A program made the position numbers and the translations under genes. This document shows, piece by piece, positions 1-7,861 of a DNA stretch of 64,000 nt. The notes under the pieces are model-generated. The model saw nothing but the letters and a program-made list of their open reading frames with translations, had not been told where the DNA came from and ran no database searches. This DNA comes from Pontibacter liquoris (GTDB lineage: Bacteria > Bacteroidota > Bacteroidia > Cytophagales > Hymenobacteraceae), in the NCBI RefSeq assembly GCF_022758235.1, contig NZ_JALEBG010000001.1, positions 1,240,001-1,304,000 on the forward strand, read 5' to 3'. The number at the start of each line of letters is the position of its first letter. The stretch's first letter is position 1.

Positions 1-1114
1 GGTTACTGACCAGGTGCTTCTGTGCTTCCAGGTAGGTTTTGGGTTTGAGCACCAGCCCCCGCGAGAGCTGTTCCAGCTGGTCTTTGTTTGTTTGCAGCAG
101 CGCCTTTGTCTGGTTGGTGTAGCGCAGGCGCAGGCGCTCAAGCCTGTCCTCGGTCAGCCGGAGCTGTTGCGCCGAAAACATGCGGATGCTATCGTAAAAG
201 CCTTCGGCCAGTTCCTCGGCTTCCCGAAATGTATCGAGCAAAAAATTGGCTACCGCGGTCGGTGTTTTCAGGCGGGTATGCGCCACCAGGTCCGCAATGC
301 TTTCGTCGCGCTCGTGGCCGATACCCGTGAGCACCGGTAGGGGAGCGTGGCCGATAGCCGCTGCGATACTATAATCATCAAAGCAACTGAGGTCTGTCTG
401 CGAGCCACCGCCCCGGATCAGCACAATGGCGTCGAAGCGGTCTTTGTACCGGGCCACCAGGTCCATGGCGCGTTTTACCGAAGCGGGCGCCTCGTTGCCC
501 TGTACCGTCGCCGGAAAAAGGGTGGTATCGAAGGTATAGCCGAATGTATTATGCCGGAGCTGGTGAATAAAGTCCTGGTACCCGGCGGCGGTAGCTGACG
601 AAATAATGGCTAGGCGTTGCGGCACCAGCGGCAGCTCCAGGGCTTTGTTGGCTTCCAGCAGACCTTCAGCTTCCAGCCGTTTCAGGGTTTCCTGCCGCTG
701 GCGGGCCAGGTCTCCGATGGTATAGTTCGGATCGATGTTAACGATATCCAGGCTTAAGCCATACAGCTCATGAAAGCGCACGGTAGCCTGGAACAGGATC
801 TTGAGGCCTGCTTTCAGGGGGTGCCCTGTTTTCTCCTCAAAGTAGCGGCCCAGCATCTGGAAACGTGCGCTCCAGATCGTGGCCCGCGCCTGCGCCAGCA
901 TCTGGCGGGCATCGTCGCCTTTGTCCACCAGGGTCAGGTAGCAGTGGCCTTTGCGGCGGTCGGGCGATACCTGTGCCACCTCGGCCACCACCCAATAGCT
1001 TTCCGGAAACGCTACTTCCAGCTCCTCCCGAATCTGCTGGTGCAGCTGGTAAAGCGAAAGCGGCGTTTGCAACTCCTGGTAAGCGGATGTCTGCTTAAAA
1101 ATAAACTGCGCCAT
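1..1114 (-). CDS. xseA: Exodeoxyribonuclease VII large subunit, partial (C-terminus beyond window)
   Basis: This reading frame is open from an ATG at 1114 down to the window edge, so about 371 residues are present and the C-terminus is cut off. The N-terminus carries the OB-fold expected of XseA, with the segment YWVVAEVAQV near residue 41 and a following KGHCYLTL strand. The central catalytic region is recognisable by AIISSATAAGYQDF, the RGGGSQTDL motif and the GIGHERDES motif, all hallmarks of the family. A heptad-rich, coiled-coil-like stretch follows. With XseB the enzyme degrades single-stranded DNA in mismatch and recombination repair. No xseB gene is visible here; it would lie to the left if adjacent. 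Seen: motifs and open frame. Inferred: activity. Confidence 0.93.
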   Translation of the reverse strand, partial: MAQFIFKQTSAYQELQTPLSLYQLHQQIREELEVAFPESYWVVAEVAQVSPDRRKGHCYLTLVDKGDDARQMLAQARATIWSARFQMLGRYFEEKTGHPLKAGLKILFQATVRFHELYGLSLDIVNIDPNYTIGDLARQRQETLKRLEAEGLLEANKALELPLVPQRLAIISSATAAGYQDFIHQLRHNTFGYTFDTTLFPATVQGNEAPASVKRAMDLVARYKDRFDAIVLIRGGGSQTDLSCFDDYSIAAAIGHAPLPVLTGIGHERDESIADLVAHTRLKTPTAVANFLLDTFREAEELAEGFYDSIRMFSAQQLRLTEDRLERLRLRYTNQTKALLQTNKDQLEQLSRGLVLKPKTYLEAQKHLVSN

Positions 1115-1269
1115 GTGCCTGGGGCCTTGTGCTACTGAAAGGTTAAACAGAGCCGGTCTAAGTGCCTGCTTCCGAGGCACAAGATAAGATTTTGTAGCTT
1201 CAGCGCCAAGCGAAGCCGCACCGGTTTTTGCTTTCTTTAATATAGGGGCAGCAGGATGTTATGTGAGTC

Positions 1270-1824
1270 TCAGGCGCTTGGTTCGTAAAAGCGTTCGTAT
1301 ACTTGTTCCCTAATTTTGGTAACGATATCTTCCAGCTCGGCGGGCTGCAGCATGGGTGGGCTCGTCATTAGGACCAGGGGCACGGGCTGCCCGTGGCGCT
1401 GGTAGGGCGGCTGCTGGTACGGGAAGGAGTCGTGCAGCGTAAAGCCCAGCCGTTCATAAAAGCCTACCCGCCGGGTGCTCAGTTTGTCGGTTGGGGCCTC
1501 TACTTCCAGTATGATCGGGACGTTTGTCTGCGCCAGCAGCCATTGTATGGCGCGCTCGCCCAGGTGCATTCCGCGCAGCGGGGGAATAATGGAAAGGTGC
1601 TCGAGAAAGAGAAAATCATCAAACTGCCAGTGTATACTGAATCCGGCAAATCGCCCGGCCGGCAACAAAGCATGTACGTGCATGTTGGGTTCTGAAAGCA
1701 GCTGCTGCAGTTGCGGTAGTGTGCGCCGCTGCTCCTCTACAAAGGCCATTTCATATAGTTGCTGCAGCGCCGGCAAATGAGGGTGGTCGCCGTGCTGTAT
1801 TCGGGTGACGTGGTACATGGGCAT
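1270..1824 (-). CDS. GNAT family N-acetyltransferase
   Basis: A 184-residue protein with a GNAT fold. The acetyl-CoA binding segment is the strand HLSIIPPLRG followed by MHLGERAIQWLL (motif A, Q/R-x-x-G-x-G/A in the variant form RGMHLG), and a FYERLGF motif (motif B) near residue 124 is the usual C-terminal half. The substrate cannot be read from sequence. An ATG two codons further in (MYHV) is an alternative start. It stands alone between xseA and a coiled-coil gene, all on the minus strand, with spacers of 155 and about 250 bases, so an operon is not indicated. Confidence 0.85.
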   Translation of the reverse strand: MPMYHVTRIQHGDHPHLPALQQLYEMAFVEEQRRTLPQLQQLLSEPNMHVHALLPAGRFAGFSIHWQFDDFLFLEHLSIIPPLRGMHLGERAIQWLLAQTNVPIILEVEAPTDKLSTRRVGFYERLGFTLHDSFPYQQPPYQRHGQPVPLVLMTSPPMLQPAELEDIVTKIREQVYERFYEPSA

Positions 1825-2078
1825 CTGCTGAGTTTGTATTTTTCGGTTACGTTTTTAATTATGTGTGGTTCTGATGTTTCAGAACGTGCCTCCGGCAAAG
1901 ATTCCGAAGGGCTTGTTACATCAGGTAAGCGGTATAAAAAGCTACTACGCCGGGCTACTAAGTATTTCCGGTCAGAAACGCGGCAATTTATACTTGGTGA
2001 AAGACCCGGAGCAGCCTAAACAGGTACGGAAAATAACCTTATGCGTAGAGACTTCTTTGCCGCCCGTCATACTTCCTG

Positions 2079-2435
2079 TTAATGCACCACGCGCAGGACC
2101 GGCTCCTCCAACGGCTGCATGGTCTCATGGTCGATGGTATAGTAGCTGACCAGGCTCGGGCCGTAGCCCAGGTTAATTTCCACCGCCGTGTTTTCTCCGG
2201 GCAGCATCGTGATCACGTCCGTGCGCAGGGCTTCATATTGCCCCAGCAGCCGCTCGATCTGCTGCTCTGTTTCGGCCAGCTTGCTGCGCGCAGGCTCTTT
2301 TTCGGGCTGTTGGTGCCGTAGCGACAGTACTTCTGCCTCCAGCTGCCGGATCGTATGCTCCACCTCCAGGTACTGCTTCACCTTATTCTCCAGCGGTATC
2401 AGCGAGTCGTCCAGGTATTCCGTCAGGTTTTCCAT
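2079..2435 (-). CDS. Hypothetical coiled-coil protein
   Basis: 118 residues, no recognised family. The ATG at 2435 (MENLTEYL) is preferred over an upstream TTG at 2459. The first two thirds are heptad-like and charged (residues about 10-80, with repeated LE, LRH, QQIERLL), predicting a dimeric coiled coil. The C-terminal third has short hydrophobic strands ending in a VLRVVH tail. In function it resembles the small GreA-like or prefoldin-like coiled-coil proteins of Bacteroidetes, but I cannot place it in a family. There is no signal peptide or membrane segment. It lies about 80 bases upstream (in transcription terms, downstream) of the aldehyde dehydrogenase gene on the same strand and might be cotranscribed. 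Confidence 0.65.
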   Translation of the reverse strand: MENLTEYLDDSLIPLENKVKQYLEVEHTIRQLEAEVLSLRHQQPEKEPARSKLAETEQQIERLLGQYEALRTDVITMLPGENTAVEINLGYGPSLVSYYTIDHETMQPLEEPVLRVVH

Positions 2436-2515
2436 AGGAAGGAGAAATTGGTACAGCAACGTATACGTAGTTTGCAGAATTTAATAGTAGTTAATACGGA
2501 TTTTACAAAAGCTGG

Positions 2516-3937
2516 CTACAGCCATTTAAACAGCTTGCGAATAAAGGGTAGGCGCTGGTGGTAGGGCGGGTAGCGCACCGGCAGATCCAGCCAGGTGCCG
2601 CGGTTCACGATGCTTTTTTTATGGGAGAACAGGTCGAAACTGGCCTGGCCATGGTAACTGCCCATGCCGCTGTGCCCGACGCCTCCAAACGGAAGGTTGG
2701 GGTTGATCAGGTGCGAGATCGTGTCGTTGATACAACCGCCGCCAAAGGGAACCTGCTCAAGCACTTTGTGCTGCTTCTCTTTGCTGGACGTGAACAGGTA
2801 TAGCGCCAATGGTTTTTCGTGGCTGTTTATCTGGGCAATCGCATCGTCGATCTCCTCATAAGCAAGAATGGGCAGTATAGGGCCAAAGATCTCTTCCTGC
2901 ATTACCGGGTGCTCCCAGGTAATATGCTCCAGAATGGTTGGGGCAAAGTAGCGGGTGGCAGCATCGGTCTGGCCTCCCATGCGCACGCTACCCTCTTTCA
3001 GGAAATTGGATAGCCGGTTAAAATGTTTGTCGTTGATGATGCGGGCATAGTCCGGGCTTTGGGCCGGGTCTTCGCCGTAAAAATCGCGGATGCACTGGCC
3101 CAGCAGCTGAATGAATTCTTCCTTTACCTGCTCGCGTACCAGCACATAATCAGGGGCTACGCAGGTTTGGCCGGCATTCATAAACTTGCCCCACGTAATG
3201 CGGCGGGCCGCCAGCTCCAGATCCGCATCCAGCGCCACTATGGCCGGGCTTTTGCCGCCCAATTCGAGAGTTACCGGCGTCAGGTGCTCGGCAGCAGCTT
3301 TCATCACAATACGGCCCACGGGGGTGCTTCCGGTAAAAAAGATATAGTCGAAGCGCTGCTGCAGCAGCTGTTGCGTGGTTTCCACACCGCCTTCCAGCGC
3401 CGCCACATAGGCATCGTCGAAGTTCTCCCGGATCATTTTTTCGATAGCGGCAGCAGTATGCGGGGCTAGTTCCGAGGGCTTGACGATGGCACAGTTTCCG
3501 GCAGCCATGGCGCCGATCAGCGGAGCCAGCACCAATTGCAAGGGGTAGTTCCAGGGGCCGATAAGCAGCGTCAGGCCGAAGGGCTCGGAGTGGATCGTGC
3601 TCCGGGCCGGGAAATTGATGATGGTCTCGCGCACGCGCCGGGGTTTTGCCCAGCTTTCCAGTTTGTGAAGTGCCAGCTTTAGTTCCTGCTCCAGAAAGCC
3701 TACTTCTGTTGTAAACGACTCCATAGCAGGCTTCCGGAAATCAGCATACAGAGCATCTGTCAGCGCCTGTTCGTTTTCATACAGCGCCTGCTGCAGGTCA
3801 CGCAGGCGTTCTTTTCGAAAAGCAAGCGGAAGGGTTTTGCCGCTGCGGAAAAAGGTGCGTTGCCGTTTCAGTAGCTGTTTCACCTGGTTTTCAACAGGTG
3901 AAACAGCTACTGGGTTCGGTGGCGGAACACGGGACAT
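2516..3937 (-). CDS. Aldehyde dehydrogenase family protein (class 3-like)
   Basis: About 473 residues, the usual size of class 3 (fatty/aromatic) NAD(P)+-dependent aldehyde dehydrogenases. The N-terminal segment KRQRTFFRSGKTLPL and the helix ALYADFRKP are typical. The Rossmann region contains LLIGPWNYPLQL and FFTGSTPVGR, the general base lies in VTLELGGKSP, and the nucleophile is the Cys of NAGQTCVAPDY. It oxidises aldehydes to acids, in lipid detoxification or aromatic metabolism. The C-terminus is hydrophobic/basic (FIRKLFKWL), which can give membrane association. I choose the ATG at 3937 (MSRVPPP); an ATG 19 codons upstream at 3994 is possible. Codons 9-22 form a perfect 16-bp hairpin, annotated separately. 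Confidence 0.92.
   Translation of the reverse strand: MSRVPPPNPVAVSPVENQVKQLLKRQRTFFRSGKTLPLAFRKERLRDLQQALYENEQALTDALYADFRKPAMESFTTEVGFLEQELKLALHKLESWAKPRRVRETIINFPARSTIHSEPFGLTLLIGPWNYPLQLVLAPLIGAMAAGNCAIVKPSELAPHTAAAIEKMIRENFDDAYVAALEGGVETTQQLLQQRFDYIFFTGSTPVGRIVMKAAAEHLTPVTLELGGKSPAIVALDADLELAARRITWGKFMNAGQTCVAPDYVLVREQVKEEFIQLLGQCIRDFYGEDPAQSPDYARIINDKHFNRLSNFLKEGSVRMGGQTDAATRYFAPTILEHITWEHPVMQEEIFGPILPILAYEEIDDAIAQINSHEKPLALYLFTSSKEKQHKVLEQVPFGGGCINDTISHLINPNLPFGGVGHSGMGSYHGQASFDLFSHKKSIVNRGTWLDLPVRYPPYHQRLPFIRKLFKWL
3871..3910 (-). repeat. Perfect 16-bp inverted repeat inside the start of the aldehyde dehydrogenase gene
   Basis: The arms 3871-3886 and 3895-3910 are exact reverse complements (GTAGCTGTTTCACCTG and its complement) around an 8-base loop. 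It lies in the coding sequence, about 8 codons after the chosen start, so the mRNA would carry a very stable hairpin where the first ribosome initiates. Translational control or an operator are possible; neither can be shown from sequence. Confidence 0.85.
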
Positions 3938-4300
3938 AAGGAGCAAATATGGAGTGGATTTAGAGCCGTTGCAACCTGTACCCGGCTCTGGCATCTATGA
4001 AGATATACGTTTAATTCCAGACCAGCTATATAGGAGGGTGCACGAGTTGGTAAGTTGCTGTCGGAGCAGGGTAAAAGGTATAAAATAGTAGGTTTATAGG
4101 GCGTGTTGCCAAGTAACGGTTTTCCGGAATACAGCCGTTTTGTGCTTACCCCGACATATCCCAGGTACAGCCGAAGCCGGGAAAGTATGGGAAAGGGCAG
4201 CAGGATTCGGCAGGCGGTATTTTTCGGCAACAGGTGTACGGAATGAGTATATTTGAACAAACGCCTTTGCCGGCAAGTATAAAGCCTGAACCGCCATACT
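3938..4300. other. Divergent spacer between aldehyde dehydrogenase and HMG-CoA lyase genes
   Basis: 363 bases without a supported gene. The antisense open frames crossing it lack any family signal. It should hold the promoters of both divergent genes. A Bacteroidetes -7 match is present on the plus strand (4248-4255) and one AAGTATA heptamer lies at 4275-4281. No clear -7 element was found for the minus-strand gene. Confidence 0.6.
4248..4255 (+). promoter_or_regulatory. Putative -7 promoter element (TATATTTG) of the HMG-CoA lyase gene
   Basis: Exact match to the Bacteroidetes primary sigma -7 consensus TAnnTTTG, 45 bases before the ATG at 4301, which would give a leader of roughly 40 bases. 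A convincing -33 TTG was not found at the right distance, so this rests on the -7 element alone. Confidence 0.45.
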
Positions 4301-5146
4301 ATGAAACTCATCGAATGCCCCCGCGATGCCATGCAAGGCATTACCCGATTTATCCCTACGGAGCGAAAGATCGCCTATATTAACCAACTTTTAAAAGTAG
4401 GATTTGATACGATTGATTTTGGAAGCTTTGTGTCGCCCAAGGCCATTCCGCAGCTACGCGACACGGCCGAAGTGCTTGCCAACCTGGAACTGGAAGAAAC
4501 TGCCACAAAGCTGCTGGCAATTGTGGCTAATGTGCGGGGAGCAGACGAGGCGATGCTGCATGAAAAGATCACGTACGTAGGGTTTCCGTTATCGGTGTCG
4601 GAAACGTTTCAGCAGCGCAACACAAACAAAAGTATAGCCGAGGCCCTGCAGCAGCTTGCCCAGATCCAGGAGCTTTGCCAGCGGCACAATAAAACGCTCG
4701 TAACCTATATTTCCATGGGCTTTGGCAACCCTTATAACGACCCCTGGAATGCCGAAACGGTGCTGACGTTTGTAGAAAAGCTGGATAAGCTGCAGGTGCA
4801 GATCATCTCCCTTTCAGACACCATCGGCGTGTCAGACCCGGCCAATATCACCTACCTGTTCGGCAGCCTGGTCCCGGCGTTTGAGCACATCGAATTCGGC
4901 GCACACCTGCATACCACGCCTGCTACCTGGCGCGAGAAAGTAGCCGCTGCCTACGATGCCGGCTGCCGCCGCTTCGACGGGGCCGTGCGCGGCTTTGGCG
5001 GCTGCCCCATGGCCAAAGAGGAGCTGGTGGGCAATATGGCGACCGAAAATTTGATCAGCTACTTCGAAAATATTGGCGTAAATTTGCACCTCAACAAAGC
5101 AGCGTTCGCGGCAGCTATGGAGCAGTCCGGCACTGTGTTTTCCTGA
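4301..5146 (+). CDS. mvaB: Hydroxymethylglutaryl-CoA lyase
   Basis: 281 residues, the normal length of bacterial HMG-CoA lyase, a TIM-barrel of the DRE-TIM metallolyase superfamily that cleaves HMG-CoA to acetyl-CoA and acetoacetate in leucine catabolism. The barrel opens with LIECPRDAMQG, where the usual E-x-P-RD-x-x-Q metal/substrate motif is intact. The metal-binding HLHTTP strand is present (residues about 205-210), and the family signature RGFGGCPMA carries the catalytic Cys at residue 235. The ATG starts about 45 bases after a -7 element. The gene ends two bases before the LutA-like gene, so the two form an operon. Other leucine-degradation genes are not in the window. Confidence 0.93.
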   Translation: MKLIECPRDAMQGITRFIPTERKIAYINQLLKVGFDTIDFGSFVSPKAIPQLRDTAEVLANLELEETATKLLAIVANVRGADEAMLHEKITYVGFPLSVSETFQQRNTNKSIAEALQQLAQIQELCQRHNKTLVTYISMGFGNPYNDPWNAETVLTFVEKLDKLQVQIISLSDTIGVSDPANITYLFGSLVPAFEHIEFGAHLHTTPATWREKVAAAYDAGCRRFDGAVRGFGGCPMAKEELVGNMATENLISYFENIGVNLHLNKAAFAAAMEQSGTVFS

Positions 5147-5148
5147 TT

Positions 5149-5889
5149 ATGGCAAGCAGAAAAGTAGTAGATATCTTTATTCCGTGTTTCGTCGACCAGC
5201 TCTTTCCGGAAACGGGCCTGAACATGGTAAAAGTGCTGGAGCGCGTTGGCTGTGAGGTAAACTATAATCCTAACCAGACCTGCTGTGGGCAGCCGGCTTT
5301 TAACGCAGGCTTTTTTGACGAAGCCCGCGAGGTGGCTACCAAGTTCCTGGATGATTTCTCGAACGAAAGCGCGCATTACATTGTGGCACCTTCGGCCTCG
5401 TGTGTGGGCATGGTGCGCAATGCTTACCAGGATATCTTTGTAAAATCATCGAACCTGGTAAAATACCGGACGATGCAGAAAAAGGTGTACGAGCTGACCG
5501 AGTTCCTGACCGATGTGCTGGGCATTACGAGCATTCCGGGGGCCGCGCTACGTGGCAAGTTTACCTACCACGACTCCTGCAGCGCTTTGCGCGAGTGCCA
5601 CATCAAAGCCGGGCCGCGTGCCCTGCTGGAAAGTGTGCAGGGGCTGGAACTGGTAGAGATGGCAGACACTGAAACCTGCTGTGGCTTTGGCGGCACCTTT
5701 GCCGTGAAGTTCGAAGCCATTTCCACGGCCATGGCCGAGCAGAAAGTTGATAATGCGCTGGCCACCGGCGCCGATTACATTGTATCGACCGACAGCAGCT
5801 GCCTGATGCACCTGGAAGCCTATATTCAAAAGCAGAAAAAGCCGATCCGAACCATGCACATTGCCGATGTGCTGGCCAGCGGCTGGTAA
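5149..5889 (+). CDS. (Fe-S)-binding protein, LutA/LldE (YkgE) type
   Basis: 246 residues made of two CCG domains: Cys45-Cys46-Gly in the segment QTCCGQPAF and Cys177-Cys178-Gly in ETCCGFGGTF, the cysteine-rich motifs that bind [4Fe-4S] clusters in LutA, GlpC and HdrB. The start DIFIPCFVDQLFP is typical of LutA. In Bacillus, LutA acts with LutB and LutC in L-lactate oxidation. Here neither LutB nor LutC is adjacent; instead the gene follows HMG-CoA lyase by two bases. It may therefore serve lactate oxidation with partners elsewhere, or a link to acyl-CoA catabolism. Its TAA stop overlaps an AAGTATA heptamer and a strong terminator follows. Confidence 0.88.
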   Translation: MASRKVVDIFIPCFVDQLFPETGLNMVKVLERVGCEVNYNPNQTCCGQPAFNAGFFDEAREVATKFLDDFSNESAHYIVAPSASCVGMVRNAYQDIFVKSSNLVKYRTMQKKVYELTEFLTDVLGITSIPGAALRGKFTYHDSCSALRECHIKAGPRALLESVQGLELVEMADTETCCGFGGTFAVKFEAISTAMAEQKVDNALATGADYIVSTDSSCLMHLEAYIQKQKKPIRTMHIADVLASGW

Positions 5890-5910
5890 GTATAAACGGT
5901 CATCCCAGGT

Positions 5911-5960
5911 ATAAAAGCAACGTCCTGCGCAGTTACTACTGCGCAGGACGTTGCTTTTAT
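5911..5960. terminator. Bidirectional intrinsic terminator, 23-bp perfect stem
   Basis: Arms 5911-5933 and 5938-5960 are perfectly complementary around a TACT loop. The stem is G/C-rich in its centre and flanked by A/T so that both strands end in a U-rich run. It sits between the convergent LutA-like gene and the first outer-membrane barrel gene and should terminate both. Confidence 0.9.
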
Positions 5961-5972
5961 ACTAAGGTAACA

Positions 5973-6686
5973 TTAGCGGCTGATATAGTAGCTGATGGAG
6001 AAAACAAGGGAACTGGAGGATAGGTTTAGGCCGAATGTGCTGATGCTTGATTCTGAATCCGAACTATTATTTTCATTAGCAAGCGCCTTGTACGTATAGC
6101 CTAGTTCTCCAAACGATGCCCCTAATCCGATCTTATTACTTGGAAAAAAGGTGATGCCTGGGCTGATTGCTAATCCTGCTTCCTTACTCGTCGAGGTATT
6201 TGTATAGCTATTCTGTTGCTCGGGTTCATAGGTTATGGGGTTTAAACCATAAAAAGCCGACTCAAGATCATCCTGCTCATAAGCGTAGTATAAATTAGCC
6301 TTCGCATGAAGGGCTATTTTATCGGATAGCATAACGTACTTTTGGAGGTAAGTGCCAATCGAAAGGGACCTACTTTTAGTGCTTATTAAAGCAGAGTTTG
6401 GCATAGGTGTGCCACCAGGTTTCATTCTCTCGAAGTTATAAGCGGTACTAATTCCCCACGCCAGGTTGTCCGCTATAAAGTATCCGATACCAGGGCTGAT
6501 GCTGTAACTTAGCCTTTTGCTTGATACAGTATTGTCCGTGCTTTGCGCATCAGAATAATACGTTCCTTCACTTTTATTCGAATTCAGGCCAAGCCCTCCT
6601 GATAGCACAAGGGTGCCTTTACTTGTCTGGGCAAATGCACCTGTGGCAAGTATAAGCAGGGATGCAAGAAGTATAAGCTGTTTCAT
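5973..6686 (-). CDS. Outer-membrane beta-barrel protein (paralogue 1 of 4)
   Basis: 237 residues with a signal peptide ending at GAFAQ (about residues 1-19), then alternating amphipathic strands. The mature part opens with a TSKGTLVLSGGLG strand and closes with FSISYYISR; a C-terminal aromatic pair is usual for barrels inserted by the BAM complex. It belongs to the small Bacteroidetes porin-like/outer-membrane beta-barrel group (OMP_b-brl type), 8-10 strands predicted. It is the last of four similar genes on the minus strand. The spacing of 20 bases from the next paralogue suggests cotranscription. No transport substrate can be assigned. Confidence 0.8.
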   Translation of the reverse strand: MKQLILLASLLILATGAFAQTSKGTLVLSGGLGLNSNKSEGTYYSDAQSTDNTVSSKRLSYSISPGIGYFIADNLAWGISTAYNFERMKPGGTPMPNSALISTKSRSLSIGTYLQKYVMLSDKIALHAKANLYYAYEQDDLESAFYGLNPITYEPEQQNSYTNTSTSKEAGLAISPGITFFPSNKIGLGASFGELGYTYKALANENNSSDSESSISTFGLNLSSSSLVFSISYYISR

Positions 6687-6706
6687 ATGCGTTTTCTATA
6701 GCTGGT

Positions 6707-7369
6707 TTAACGGTTAAAGTAGTAGCCTATCCCGAACGTATAAGTCTTGGGGATCAGGCTAAATGAAAATTGATTATCGGTGGTCGCGCTGTAGAGGTTC
6801 TCGCCCTTGGTTTTAGTATAACTATGAGAATAGCCGAGAAGACCCAGGGAGGTAGCTAGACTGAAATGATCCGAAATAAAGTAGTTCAACCCAGGCGAGA
6901 GGCTGGCCCCTACATAATACCCTCTCCCTGTCGTGTTCAACGCAGGAGAATCCGGAACCCGGACTTTGGTGAGATGGTAGGAAGCGGTGACAGCTGCCAT
7001 GCCCGTAAGATAGAGTTGATCGGTCAGTTTCCAGTACCGCTTCAGGTATGGCGTAAACGCAAGGCCGTAGCCTGTTGATTTATGGGGCAGGAGCGGGTTG
7101 TCCCCATTATAGCTGTAACCGGACCCGGGAGTGAAGGCGAGGCTGACACCTACGCCCGCTTCCAGGTTATCTTTTAAAAACAGACCAATAGCCGGATTTA
7201 CCAATACGAGGTGGTTGATCGTTTTAATTTCCTGGTTGTTGACGTTTTGGGTACTCTCGTCTCTTCCGAGCATAACACTACCACTCAGCGCCCTGTTGCC
7301 CTGCTGCAGTTGGGCAAAAGCGCCTGTGCCCGAAAAGACCAGAAAGGCCATTACTAAAAGTTTTCTCAT
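6707..7369 (-). CDS. Outer-membrane beta-barrel protein (paralogue 2 of 4)
   Basis: 220 residues from the ATG at 7369 (MRKLLVMAF), which puts the signal peptide (ending GTGAFAQ) at the usual place; an ATG five codons upstream (7384) would add a non-signal stretch. A purine-rich AAGGAAACAG lies just before the chosen start. The mature protein begins with QQGNRALSGSV, like its neighbours, and ends GIGYYFNR, a barrel-type last strand. It shares layout, repeated SPGLNYFISDHFSL-type strands and length with the genes on both sides, so it arose by tandem duplication. Function beyond an outer-membrane barrel is unknown. Confidence 0.8.
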   Translation of the reverse strand: MRKLLVMAFLVFSGTGAFAQLQQGNRALSGSVMLGRDESTQNVNNQEIKTINHLVLVNPAIGLFLKDNLEAGVGVSLAFTPGSGYSYNGDNPLLPHKSTGYGLAFTPYLKRYWKLTDQLYLTGMAAVTASYHLTKVRVPDSPALNTTGRGYYVGASLSPGLNYFISDHFSLATSLGLLGYSHSYTKTKGENLYSATTDNQFSFSLIPKTYTFGIGYYFNR

Positions 7370-7703
7370 GTCTGTTTCCTTCATTCAGATTATCCAAAGC
7401 GCCATACTTCTTTCGTTCCCAGGCAAAGTATAAAAGACTCAGGTGTAAGAAGTGAGAGCAATATATAACTATATTCTAATATTACAAGTGCGTTGAAAGT
7501 CCCGGTTTACGCCTGCTACTTTAACAGGAACAAGGGCCAACGCCTGGCTGCAGCAAAGGATGCCAGTCTAAGTATAGCGCGGAAGTATGGCAAGAAAGGT
7601 AGCATGCAGAAACATAGCCGACAAAGGCTAAAGGAGCGAGGAGCGCAGACGGTTGCATAAAGCGGATTCTGGAAAACTGGTCCTGTTTTTTTATAGAAGG
7701 GTT
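7370..7703. other. Spacer upstream of barrel paralogue 2
   Basis: About 330 bases with no family-level coding signal. It contains two AAGTATA heptamers (7426-7432 and 7570-7576) and several short A/T-rich patches that could hold the promoter of the gene at 7369. No exact TAnnTTTG element on the minus strand was found. Confidence 0.5.
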
Positions 7704-7805
7704 ATGGACGCTAAAAGCAACAGGCGTAAGCTCAAGAAGCCATCAAGCTTCGACATGACGCGTGACTGGCAGTCTTTTAAAGTACACGCCAACGAGTGGT
7801 TATGA
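7704..7805 (+). CDS. Possible small protein, 33 residues, basic
   Basis: An ATG at 7704, preceded by AGAAGGG, opens a 33-codon frame ending at TGA 7803-7805. The product is basic at its N-terminus (KSNRRKLKK) and ends VHANEWL. A stable hairpin starts exactly at the stop codon (7804), as expected for a short transcript. There is no recognised family, and it is the only plus-strand gene candidate inside the barrel cluster. Chance occurrence is a real possibility: the frame is short and the SD-to-start distance is tight. Confidence 0.3.
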   Translation: MDAKSNRRKLKKPSSFDMTRDWQSFKVHANEWL

Positions 7806-7845
7806 ACAGTAGTGGCCCCGCCATCAGGTGGGGCCGCTACTGTTC
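7804..7845. terminator. Stem-loop between small frame and barrel paralogue 3
   Basis: The arms GAACAGTAGTGGCCCC and GGGGCCGCTACTGTTC pair over 16 positions (one G-U on one strand). There is no following U-run on either strand, so it may act as a weak or Rho-assisted terminator, or as an mRNA 3' end stabiliser, for the convergent small frame and the barrel gene at 7862. Confidence 0.5.
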
Positions 7846-7861
7846 AGGCGCTGCCATGGCT

